The notes under the pieces are model-generated. The model saw only the letters and a program-made list of their open reading frames with translations, had not been told where the DNA came from and did no database searches. 15,225 bases of DNA, taken from NCBI GenBank assembly GCA_030018505.1, contig JASEHO010000025.1:1-15225 (forward strand), given 5' to 3'. The translations under genes and the position numbers were made by a program. The DNA is from a bacterium (GTDB lineage: Bacteria > UBA9089 > UBA9088 > JAGUXG01). Below are positions 1-7,083 of this stretch, one piece after another (the first letter of the stretch is position 1; each line of letters begins with the position of its first letter).

Positions 1-92
1 ATTAACTTTTGAAGAAGAGGAATAATTTTAAGATGCTAATTGCTAATTTTACATTGAACTTTATCCGTTACTTCAGATGAGTAAAGTGTTAC
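1..92 (+). repeat. Long intergenic repeat, copy A
   Basis: This stretch is nearly identical to 2422-2520 in the same orientation. Both run through GAAGAAGAG, AATAATTTTA, ATGCTAATTGCTAATTTTAC, ATTGAACTTTA and end in GTTACTTCAGATGAGTAAAG plus TGTTAC. Copy B carries about 7 extra bases (an ACATTTT-type duplication) plus one more. The two copies bracket the rdgB-fabD-NIF3 operon. The last 27 bases (66-92) are the short core found alone elsewhere in the window. No coding potential is visible, and the repeat may begin before the window edge. Confidence 0.85.
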
Positions 93-118
93 AAGAATTT
101 AACTGGTGACTGGTGTTA

Positions 119-140
119 CCTTAAATGGGTAAAGTGTTAC
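119..140 (+). repeat. Short dispersed repeat, partial copy
   Basis: This is a partial copy of the repeat core: CCTTAAATGGGTAAAGTGTT followed by AC, matching the 3' half of 66-92. It lies 22 bases before the rdgB start. Its last bases together with the next AAT read TACAAT (138-143), a possible -10 box for the rdgB operon, but only a weak -35 (TTACCT, 116-121) is present. Confidence 0.6.
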
Positions 141-161
141 AATGAAACTAACTTTTGATAG

Positions 162-737
162 ATGGAGATAGTGATTGCCTCTAAAAATCTTGGTAAGATT
201 AGAGAGATGCAGGAGATTTTGGGAAATAGGGTTAATCTGCTCTCCCTCTCTTACCTTTCATTGGATATAGAGGTAGTAGAGGATGGTGAAAGCTACAGGG
301 AGAATGCTGAAAAAAAGGCTCTTTCTGTCTCTGCTTTGACTAAAAAACCAGCCTTGGCTGATGACTCTGGGATTGAGATAGAGGCATTAGATTGGGCACC
401 TGGAGTCCTCTCTGCAAGATTTGGTGGAGATATAAATTATAAGAAAAAAAACCAGATGATCTTAGAGCTTCTCTCGGGCCTACCTGTTGAAAAGAGGAAG
501 GCAAGGTATGTCTGTGCGGTCTGCTTAGCCTATCCAAATGGCAGGATAGAGACAGCAGAAGGAATAGTAGAGGGCATAATAGCAGAAGAACCAAAAGGAA
601 AAGGAGGTTTTGGCTATGACCCAATCTTCTATTATCCGCCAATGAATAGGACCTTTGGTGAGCTTAGCCCAGAAGAGAAGAATAGGATAAGCCATAGGGC
701 AAAGGCACTTTGCAAGATAAAGAGGTTTTTGATATGA
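162..737 (+). CDS. rdgB: XTP/dITP diphosphatase (RdgB/HAM1 family)
   Basis: This is a house-cleaning nucleotide pyrophosphatase that hydrolyses deaminated purine triphosphates (XTP, dITP, ITP) to monophosphates plus pyrophosphate and so keeps them out of DNA and RNA. At 191 residues it has the usual family length. Visible family motifs are the N-terminal SKNLGK (7-12), the acidic substrate and metal loop ALADDSG (65-70, D67/D68), PGVLSARFGG (80-89), GFGYDPIF (149-156) and SHRAKAL (177-183). The start is the only good in-frame ATG. It lacks a strong Shine-Dalgarno sequence; only GATAG precedes it. It is the first gene of a three-gene operon, and its stop overlaps the fabD start as ATGA. The protein is expected to be cytoplasmic. 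Assignment is by motif recognition and is firm. Confidence 0.96.
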   Translation: MEIVIASKNLGKIREMQEILGNRVNLLSLSYLSLDIEVVEDGESYRENAEKKALSVSALTKKPALADDSGIEIEALDWAPGVLSARFGGDINYKKKNQMILELLSGLPVEKRKARYVCAVCLAYPNGRIETAEGIVEGIIAEEPKGKGGFGYDPIFYYPPMNRTFGELSPEEKNRISHRAKALCKIKRFLI

Positions 738-1612
738 CAGCTTATCTTTTCCCTGGCCAGGGGTCCCAGTATGTTGGGATGGGTAAAGAAGTGCTAAAGT
801 ATAAGGAGGCAGAAGAGGTCTTTGCTGAAGCCTCTGATAGCCTAAGGTATGATATAAAAGGGTTGTGTTTAGAGGGTCCAAAAGACAGACTCTCCCTAAC
901 AGAGTATTCCCAAATTACAATACTTACGGTGAGCATTGCTTATCTGAGGGTGCTCCCATATCTTTTTGACGGAAACCCTATCTTTTCTGCAGGCCACTCT
1001 CTGGGTGAGTATTCGGCATTAGTTGCTTGTTCATCTTTAAGTTTTAGACAAGGCTTACAGATTGTCCAAAGAAGAGCAAACCTGATGAAAGAGGCATCCC
1101 TTAAAAACCCTGGCGGAATGTCTGCTATCTTGGGTCTCCAGATAGAGGCAGTTGAAGGGATAACTAAAGAAGCTATATGTGAAATAGCTAATATAAACTC
1201 TAGAGAACAGATAGTCATTTCAGGTAGATTAGAGGCTTTATCCGTGGCAGAAGCCCTGGCAAAAGAAAGAGGAGGAAAGGCGATAAGGCTGAAAACCTCA
1301 GGCGGTTTTCATTCATTACTAATGAAGGAGGTGGAGATAGGAATGACAGAGGTTTTGGCAAATGAAAAGATATGTCCACCAAAATTAAAATTTATCCCAA
1401 ATATTTTGGCAGAGCCAGTGGATAACCCGGAGGTAATAAGGGATTGCCTGATAAGGCAGGTTAGCAATAGGGTAAGATGGGAGGAGACAATGAAATTTTT
1501 AGAAAAAGAGGGCGTAGAAAGGGTAGTTGAGATAGGCCCTGGCAGTGTGCTGACTAATTTAGCCAAAAAGATGGGTTTCACTGGCATAAGTTTTGAATTG
1601 ATGCTAAAATGA
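734..1612 (+). CDS. fabD: Malonyl-CoA:ACP transacylase FabD
   Basis: FabD transfers malonyl from CoA to acyl carrier protein, supplying the extender unit for type II fatty-acid synthesis in the cytoplasm. From the chosen start it has 292 residues, normal for FabD. The N-terminal FPGQGSQ (6-12), the nucleophile elbow GHSLGE (87-92, Ser89), the malonyl-binding arginine region QRRAN (112-116) and the catalytic histidine in GGFHS (190-194, His193) are all present. The ATG at 734 is preferred over an in-frame ATG at 710. It overlaps the rdgB stop as ATGA, has AGAGG eight bases upstream, and the protein then begins MTAYLFPGQG as in the family. The gene ends in another ATGA overlap with the NIF3-like gene. 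No other fatty-acid genes follow, which is unusual because fabD commonly sits with fabH, fabG or acpP. Confidence 0.95.
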   Translation: MTAYLFPGQGSQYVGMGKEVLKYKEAEEVFAEASDSLRYDIKGLCLEGPKDRLSLTEYSQITILTVSIAYLRVLPYLFDGNPIFSAGHSLGEYSALVACSSLSFRQGLQIVQRRANLMKEASLKNPGGMSAILGLQIEAVEGITKEAICEIANINSREQIVISGRLEALSVAEALAKERGGKAIRLKTSGGFHSLLMKEVEIGMTEVLANEKICPPKLKFIPNILAEPVDNPEVIRDCLIRQVSNRVRWEETMKFLEKEGVERVVEIGPGSVLTNLAKKMGFTGISFELMLK

Positions 1613-2343
1613 TACACCTTTCAGAGATAACTAACTTCTTGGACCAAGAGCTCAAGATAGCCGAGATAGAAGACTACTCCTTGAATGGGCTGCAGGTTGA
1701 AGGAAAAAAGGGGATAAATAGGATAGGTTTTGCTGTGGATGCCTCAGTAGAAAGCCTTTTATTGGCAAAGGAGAAAGATGTAGATATGCTCATTGTCCAT
1801 CACGGAATATTCTGGGGAAAACAGGAGGCTATCTGTGGCTCGCTTTATCAGAAACTGAAGGTGTTGATAGAAAACCAAATCTCCCTCTATGCCGCGCACC
1901 TTCCATTAGACACCCATCCCAGATTAGGAAACAATGCCCAGATAGCTAAGATTATTCTTGGCTCTTGCGGAAAACAGATAGGGGATTATGGATATATAGT
2001 GGAGAAAGATATAGAGCTATCTGAGGTTATAAAGAGGCTTGAGCAAAGGTTAGAAACAAGGTGCAAGGTTTATTCCTATGGCAAGGAGAATCTAAAGAAA
2101 GTGGCACTCTCCTCTGGCGGCGGCGCAAGCATGCTCTCTATAGCTATCAAAGAAGGTGCTGACCTATTTATCACAGGCGAGCCAAGGCTCAGCTCTTATC
2201 ACTTAGCCAGGGAAGCAGGGATAAATCTCATATTCTGCGGCCATTATGCCACAGAGACATTCGGGATAAAGGCTCTGATGGCCGAGATACAGAGAAGGTT
2301 TGAGGTAGATTGCTTATTCCTTGACCTGCCAGTGGATATATAG
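1609..2343 (+). CDS. NIF3/DUF34 family dinuclear-metal protein
   Basis: This is a member of the widely conserved NIF3-like family (YbgI, 'GTP cyclohydrolase I type 2 homolog'), which forms ring-shaped hexamers with a two-metal centre. Its physiological reaction is not settled. At 244 residues it is a single-domain form without the inserted PII-like domain seen in longer members. The expected metal ligands are visible: HHG (64-66, H64/H65), HLPLDTHP (97-104, D101) and GHYATE (211-216, H212/E216). NGLQV (26-30) and GEPRLSSYHLA (190-200) are also characteristic. The start overlaps the fabD stop as ATGA, so translation is probably coupled. The stop lies inside a repeat copy. Linkage to rdgB and fabD says little about function beyond shared housekeeping expression. 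Confidence 0.93.
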   Translation: MIHLSEITNFLDQELKIAEIEDYSLNGLQVEGKKGINRIGFAVDASVESLLLAKEKDVDMLIVHHGIFWGKQEAICGSLYQKLKVLIENQISLYAAHLPLDTHPRLGNNAQIAKIILGSCGKQIGDYGYIVEKDIELSEVIKRLEQRLETRCKVYSYGKENLKKVALSSGGGASMLSIAIKEGADLFITGEPRLSSYHLAREAGINLIFCGHYATETFGIKALMAEIQRRFEVDCLFLDLPVDI

Positions 2344-2366
2344 TAACTATTTACCCATCTGAAGTG
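2342..2366 (-). repeat. Short dispersed repeat, inverted copy
   Basis: Read on the minus strand this is CACTTCAGATGGGTAAATAG plus TTACT, a variant of the 66-92 core in the opposite orientation. It overlaps the stop codon of the NIF3-like gene by two bases, so the repeat abuts the coding end directly. Confidence 0.75.
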
Positions 2367-2421
2367 AAACAACAACCATGTAAATGGAATTCATTGCAAA
2401 ATTATCAATGAGCAATTAGCA

Positions 2422-2520
2422 ATTAACAATGAAGAAGAGAAATAATTTTAAAATGCTAATTGCTAATTTTACATTTTACATTGAACTTTACTCGGTTACT
2501 TCAGATGAGTAAAGTGTTAC
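2422..2520 (+). repeat. Long intergenic repeat, copy B, with hairpin arm
   Basis: This is the second copy of the repeat at 1-92, in the same orientation. An 11-bp inverted repeat, AGCAATTAGCA (2411-2421) and TGCTAATTGCT (2454-2464), suggests a hairpin in its left half. The core ends at 2520 with AAAGTGTTAC. It lies in the 285-bp space between the convergent NIF3-like and NACHT genes; apart from the repeats, nothing is recognised between 2521 and 2628. Confidence 0.85.
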
Positions 2521-2628
2521 GATATATAAGATTATACACTGGTTGCTCTCTCAAACCTGCCATTTTCTTGCCCAGTCAGAGCTTAATGCGACTACTAAAA
2601 GATAATGCAGTTTGTCCAGTCTAAACTT

Positions 2629-5600
2629 TTAAGAAGTAATTTGCCAGAGGGAGTCAAAGAGGGGGTTTTTATCAGAAGGGTCAAGAGAGGGTTTGTTCAA
2701 TTCCTCTATGATGGTTTCTTGCAAGCCCTTAATTGGCAAACCAAGTTTTGTTGCTGACAGGAGAACAGGAATCCAGAGGCCTTTTTCCTGCTTCGATATT
2801 ACCTCTCTTAAAATGTCTATAACCTCTTCATCTGCTTTACCTATCTTACCCAGGGCACTGGCTGCTTCTCTCCGCACTTCTACCTCCTCTTCTTTATCTT
2901 TGAGGATAGCAGTAAGGATGGGACTCAACGCCTTCTCGCCTATCTCACCCAAGGCAAAGGCTGCCCCTGTCCGCACATCTCTATCCTCTCCTTTATCTTT
3001 GAGGATAGCGGTAAGAATTGGGCCCGACGCCTCCTCGCCTATATTACCCAGGACAAGGACTGCTCCTTGCCGCACCCGTTTATCCTCTCCTTTGTCTTTG
3101 AGGATAGCGGTAAGGATGGGGATAGACGATTTCTCGCCTATCTCACCCAGGGCACTGGCTGCTGCCCATCTCCGCACCCATCCATCCTCTCCTTTATCTT
3201 TGAGGATAGAAGTAAGGATGGGGATAGATGCCTTCTCGCCTATCTCACCCAAGGCAAAGGCTGCCCCTGTCCGCACATCTCTATCCTCTCCTTTATCTTT
3301 GAGGATAGCGGTAAGAATTGGGCCCGACGCCTCCTCGCCTATATTACCCAGGACAAGGACTGCCCCTTGCCGCACCCGTTTATCCTCTCCTTTGTCTTTG
3401 AGGATAGCGGTAAGAATTGGGCCCGACGCCTTCTCGCCTATTTTACCCAGGGCAAAGGCTGCCCCTCTCCGCACTTCTACCTTCTCTCCTTTATCATTAA
3501 GGACAGCAGTAAGAATGGGGATAGACGCCTTCTCGCCTATTTTACCCAGGGCAAAGGCTGCCCCTTTCCGCACTTCTACCTTCTCTCCTTTATCATTAAG
3601 GACAGCGGTAAGGATGGGGACTGACAGTTCCTTGCCTTTTTTTAGGACCTTTGTTGCCTCACTGCATAGGGTGTAATAGTCAGTATTCAATCTCAGGGAG
3701 ACAATTTCATTGATTATCTTGTCAGCCAGGCTCTTCTTCACACCCACATATTCAGCCACAATCTTACCAGCCAAAAGCAGGTTTTTGTGCAGGATATTCT
3801 CCAATTCATCCTCTTTGCTGAGCAGATTTTCAACAATATTAGTAACCTCTTTTTCCCTACTATCAATAATGCCGATCCAGCCGGCAAGTAGTAGAAATAC
3901 CTCTTCCCATTGAATATCATGGCTATATTTTTCAAGGTAGGCAGGATATTCCTCTTTCATTATCATAGCCCTGGCTGATAAAAACTCTTCGAAGGTGCGG
4001 TGTCGAAAGCCCCATTTGTCCCCACCTCTATTTACCAGAAGCTGTGTCTGGTCAGCCAGATATTCAAAAAACCTTGTGGTAGCCTCTCTTGCCTCGTTTT
4101 TTGGCACATCCCTTTCCTCAATCATAATCCTGACAATCTCTTTTTTTATCCTATCGCCCTCAACAAGACCCCCGGGTATCTCCCTATGCATCCATAAAGC
4201 CAAAGGTGCTAAGACCTTCTCCCCCTCCCGATAGTCAATAGGTGTGGTCAATACATCACCCAAACTCCTTGCCTTAACCCAGGTTGAAAAGAGCGATTCA
4301 CACATCAGACGATAAAGGTCAACCCTGTATTTTGGAAGGGTCTGGTCCTGAACCTGGATGAGGCATATATGGGTTAAGAGGAATGGATTCTTCGCCAGTC
4401 TCTTGATATTAGGGTTTTCCTCGAGTGCTTCAACGATGGCTCTATTTCTCTTTTCTGCCTCTTTCTCTGCCAATGGCGTCTTCCCCTGAACAGTTCTCTC
4501 AAAGGCAAGGAACCAGTTGTAAGCAAATCTTGGTATCTCATCATTACCCAATTCAGTTAGGGTATATTCCTCGGAGCCAACCTTTATCTCCTCATACCCA
4601 ACGATACGACTGGTAATGATAAATTTATTCCTTTCAAACCTTCTGATGAACCCCTCGGTATACTTAGCTATGTTTATCCTGTCCTTCTTCTCCGGGATCT
4701 CATCAATGCCGTCTAATAGAACAAGGCATTCTCCATTATTAAGCATCTTCTCTATGTAGTCAGTTGGAAGCCTCACCCCAAGGTCGGCGATGTAGTTTGT
4801 GATGGCATCGACTGGATTTATAAAGCCTTCTTTATTTCTTTGTATGTAGAGGCTGGATATAGGAATAATCAGCGGGAAAAGTCTTTTTTCTCCCAGTTCC
4901 TTCTCAAATATAGCCTTTGTGCCTTGTGAATAAATGAGGCAAAGCCAGCGAAGTAGAGTTGTCTTTCCTGTCCCCGGGTCTCCAAGGATGATAATCTGTG
5001 TTTCTTTCTTGAAAATATCAGTAAAAGGATATGGAGGGGATTCTGAGTATGATTCCATTCGCTCTTCTATTCTTAGATCCCGTGGCACTGCTATCCTGAA
5101 TCCTCGCTCTCTCTTTCGAACCTTGAGTGGGAAGAAACTCTCGGTAAGCTCTAACAGGGGTATCTTGCTTGATTGTGGTATCCCGGCAAAGAGTAGGGTC
5201 TTGCACTGACCCTTGATCGCATCGAGGTATTGCCGTAAAGCAGGGGCAGGGTCTTCTTTATCTGGCAAGAATTTTTCGGGGTCTTTCTTTCGTCTCTTTT
5301 CTGGGGGATAAATGAAGGTGATAATCTCATCCCGCCTGGTTGTTCCGCAGAGACCGAATTTTTCTTTTAGTTCATCAGGAAGGTTATCATAGAAATCTTC
5401 AGTAATGAGGATGGAGTTCTCCGGACAGGCAGGGTTGATGTGGCCGGCAAGTGAGATAAAATAGGCATCCATCTTGCCCAATTCTTCTTTGAACTGAGTA
5501 AATCCAGAGGCTATGGAGATTCTTGCAGAAAGTTCAACATCAATTCCTGTTCTAATCTGGCCAATAAAGTTGATGGCTCTACGGAAGGCTTCTTCTTCAT

Positions 5601-5811
5601 TAAGGAAGAAGAAGGTAGTGCCTTCTCCATGCCACTCACACCTTTTTTCACCAAGCGACCTCTCTGCGGCCTGGCGAAAGAAATTTTTTCTTCTTTCTGC
5701 CTCTCTGTCACCTCCCTCTTCATAGAGATTAGTTGAACCGACCATATCAATAGAGACAGCAGTAAGCCAGACTGTATCTCCTTCTTTTATATCTTCCCAA
5801 CCTTTATCCAT
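2629..5811 (-). CDS. STAND NTPase: cyclase-like domain, NACHT, HEAT repeats
   Basis: This 1060-residue protein has a three-part STAND architecture. Residues ~14-168 resemble a class III nucleotide cyclase: a first metal Asp in SIDMVGST (D22), then HGEGT (61-65) where the second metal Asp would be (Glu63), and a shortened SLAGHINPACP (120-130) lacking the usual NxxxR helix. Activity is therefore doubtful. The NACHT NTPase follows: Walker A GDPGTGKTTLL (277-287), Walker B VLLDGIDEIP (364-373), FIITSR (397-402) and a C-terminal FRHRTFEEFLSA (602-613). Residues ~730-993 are eight HEAT/PBS-lyase-like repeats, likely the sensor. No signal peptide or membrane segment is evident. Its ATG overlaps the upstream AlbA_2 gene by 8 nt. 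Such proteins act as ligand-triggered switches in signalling or phage defence. The role here is inferred from architecture and operon, not shown. Confidence 0.88.
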   Translation of the reverse strand: MDKGWEDIKEGDTVWLTAVSIDMVGSTNLYEEGGDREAERRKNFFRQAAERSLGEKRCEWHGEGTTFFFLNEEEAFRRAINFIGQIRTGIDVELSARISIASGFTQFKEELGKMDAYFISLAGHINPACPENSILITEDFYDNLPDELKEKFGLCGTTRRDEIITFIYPPEKRRKKDPEKFLPDKEDPAPALRQYLDAIKGQCKTLLFAGIPQSSKIPLLELTESFFPLKVRKRERGFRIAVPRDLRIEERMESYSESPPYPFTDIFKKETQIIILGDPGTGKTTLLRWLCLIYSQGTKAIFEKELGEKRLFPLIIPISSLYIQRNKEGFINPVDAITNYIADLGVRLPTDYIEKMLNNGECLVLLDGIDEIPEKKDRINIAKYTEGFIRRFERNKFIITSRIVGYEEIKVGSEEYTLTELGNDEIPRFAYNWFLAFERTVQGKTPLAEKEAEKRNRAIVEALEENPNIKRLAKNPFLLTHICLIQVQDQTLPKYRVDLYRLMCESLFSTWVKARSLGDVLTTPIDYREGEKVLAPLALWMHREIPGGLVEGDRIKKEIVRIMIEERDVPKNEAREATTRFFEYLADQTQLLVNRGGDKWGFRHRTFEEFLSARAMIMKEEYPAYLEKYSHDIQWEEVFLLLAGWIGIIDSREKEVTNIVENLLSKEDELENILHKNLLLAGKIVAEYVGVKKSLADKIINEIVSLRLNTDYYTLCSEATKVLKKGKELSVPILTAVLNDKGEKVEVRKGAAFALGKIGEKASIPILTAVLNDKGEKVEVRRGAAFALGKIGEKASGPILTAILKDKGEDKRVRQGAVLVLGNIGEEASGPILTAILKDKGEDRDVRTGAAFALGEIGEKASIPILTSILKDKGEDGWVRRWAAASALGEIGEKSSIPILTAILKDKGEDKRVRQGAVLVLGNIGEEASGPILTAILKDKGEDRDVRTGAAFALGEIGEKALSPILTAILKDKEEEVEVRREAASALGKIGKADEEVIDILREVISKQEKGLWIPVLLSATKLGLPIKGLQETIIEELNKPSLDPSDKNPLFDSLWQITS
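2833..3624 (-). repeat. Tandem 99-bp HEAT-repeat array inside the NACHT gene
   Basis: Eight tandem units encode 33-residue HEAT motifs (one of 34), each of the form PILTAxLxDKGE..VR.GAA.ALG.IGEKA, covering residues ~730-993. At DNA level 2930-3114 and 3230-3414 are identical except for one base (3064/3364), exactly 300 bp apart, which indicates a recent duplication or gene conversion of a two-unit block. Units 1 and 2 (about 3436-3617) are also nearly identical 99-bp copies. Confidence 0.93.
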
Positions 5812-6982
5812 CTTTCCTTGCCAGAGGGATACTCAAAATAGTCTCCTCTTCCTCTATTCTTATTTCTGGTTCAACATTGAGGCTTCGCATCTCTGAAAAT
5901 ATCATTGGGATACCAAGCCCTGCTTTCTGGACATAGTGTAGCTTTTCCATAACATCAACAAGTAAGGGATTGCGGTGTACACGGATTCCTATCTTCATTT
6001 TTTCTACCGTAACACTATTTGGTGGCATACCAGGACTCCTTATCTCTAATCTATCCGTAAAAAGGAATATTCTTACACTTGCTCCACTAATAGTGTAATC
6101 ACGGTGAATCAGGGCATTAACTACACCCTCTCTTAAAGCCTTCTCTGTAATAGGCCAATATCTTTTTTGCTTGATTCCTTCAATAGATTCTGGTATAGGA
6201 AGGTTGACATAGACATTCTTGCATATATCATCTACATTGGATGCTAAAGTACCTTTTAATATCTTTCTGTCTAATATTTCATCAGCTACGCTTTTTCCTG
6301 CAAAGGCAACAAATACGACTTCCGCAGAAGGGAAGATATAAGCAGGCTCTTTTCCAAATAGAAGGATACCACCAACTGTACAAACCCTTTTCCCGTCTTC
6401 CTCTGAAAGGATACCAGTATTTATCAATATGTGCAAGGTCTCTTCTTCATCAAGTCCACCTATCTCTATTTGTCTTGAATCTAAAAAATATTTATGGAGC
6501 CTTGAATAGTCTAAGTCATTAGGGGATGAGACGAGGAGGCCACATTCATCGTAATGAAGAACGCCTGAAGCCTGATAAAGACGACGCAACTCCTCCCTTG
6601 TTGCCTCACGATTGGTAGAGCCTGCACGGACATAGTAGGTCTTGCGTTTGTTCTCCTCTATGTAGTATGGCTTGTCTATACCCAATGGAACCTTGATCGC
6701 TCCTACCTTAAAATCTCCAAAGAATACCTCATAATAGTCAACTATGATAGAAGGCTTAACGACCTCCCGAGATATTTCCATCACCCATTCCTCAGCCCTT
6801 TTTCTTTTTAAGCCACAAATATTACCCCTGTCATCTACCCCTAAAAGGATAAACCCGCCCTGTCTATTTGCCATAGCCACAATCGTTTTGGCGACTTTAT
6901 CAGTGGAGAGATCATCCTGCTTAAACTCCAGCCCTGTGCCTTCACCGTTTTTTATAAGTTCTTCTAATTCTGTTCGTTGCAT
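5804..6982 (-). CDS. Schlafen/AlbA_2 and HATPase_c_4 domain protein
   Basis: This 392-residue protein belongs to the COG2865-like group often labelled 'putative DNA-binding' or 'RecG-related'. The N-terminal Schlafen AlbA_2 domain (~13-138) shows GLEFKQD (18-24), GGFILLGVDDRGNICGL (42-58) and YYVRAGSTNREATREEL (116-132). The C-terminal GHKL/HATPase_c_4-like part (~278-365) shows the N-box-like EGVVNALIHRDY (285-296), LEIRSPG (312-318) and AGLGIP (354-359). The ATG at 6982 has AGGGAG just upstream and a consensus promoter. It is the first gene of a two-gene operon, overlapping the NACHT gene by 8 nt. Family members are variously proposed as transcriptional regulators or, by Schlafen analogy, nucleic-acid-acting effectors; nothing in the sequence decides between these. 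Stoichiometric coupling to the STAND protein is the strongest functional clue. Confidence 0.9.
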   Translation of the reverse strand: MQRTELEELIKNGEGTGLEFKQDDLSTDKVAKTIVAMANRQGGFILLGVDDRGNICGLKRKRAEEWVMEISREVVKPSIIVDYYEVFFGDFKVGAIKVPLGIDKPYYIEENKRKTYYVRAGSTNREATREELRRLYQASGVLHYDECGLLVSSPNDLDYSRLHKYFLDSRQIEIGGLDEEETLHILINTGILSEEDGKRVCTVGGILLFGKEPAYIFPSAEVVFVAFAGKSVADEILDRKILKGTLASNVDDICKNVYVNLPIPESIEGIKQKRYWPITEKALREGVVNALIHRDYTISGASVRIFLFTDRLEIRSPGMPPNSVTVEKMKIGIRVHRNPLLVDVMEKLHYVQKAGLGIPMIFSEMRSLNVEPEIRIEEEETILSIPLARKDG

Positions 6983-7006
6983 CCCTGCTCCCTATTTTTA
7001 TCACTT

Positions 7007-7035
7007 TTTATAACATAAAAAGATTGAAATGTCAA
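7007..7035 (-). promoter_or_regulatory. Consensus sigma70-type promoter for the AlbA_2-NACHT operon
   Basis: On the minus strand TTGACA (7035-7030) is followed after 17 bases by TATAAA (7012-7007). Transcription would start near 7000, giving a leader of about 18 nt with AGGGAG before the ATG at 6982. It lies in the 101-bp divergent space shared with the SepCysS operon, for which no equally good plus-strand promoter is seen. Confidence 0.8.
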
Positions 7036-7083
7036 GAATATTCTCAAAATTGCAGTAACCCCTTATGAATTGGAGGAGTTTCT

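Noticed and set aside
710..733. Upstream fabD start at 710
   Set aside because: It would add eight residues not seen in FabD; the ATGA overlap at 734 and AGAGG upstream fit better.
2521..2628. tRNA or small RNA gene between the convergent genes
   Set aside because: No cloverleaf, CCA end or T-loop sequence could be recognised; nothing supports a gene here.
2833..3624. CRISPR array, suggested by regular repeats
   Set aside because: The units are 99 bp, in frame and encode HEAT motifs. There are no short identical repeats separated by unique spacers and no cas genes.
2833..3624. Diversity-generating retroelement target
   Set aside because: No reverse transcriptase or template repeat is present, and unit differences are not confined to adenine positions.
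2693..3676. Long plus-strand open frames (also 3067-3624) opposite the HEAT array
   Set aside because: They arise from the 99-bp repeat periodicity, which keeps all frames open. They give Ser/Pro-rich repeats without family signature or start signals, while the minus strand encodes clear HEAT motifs.
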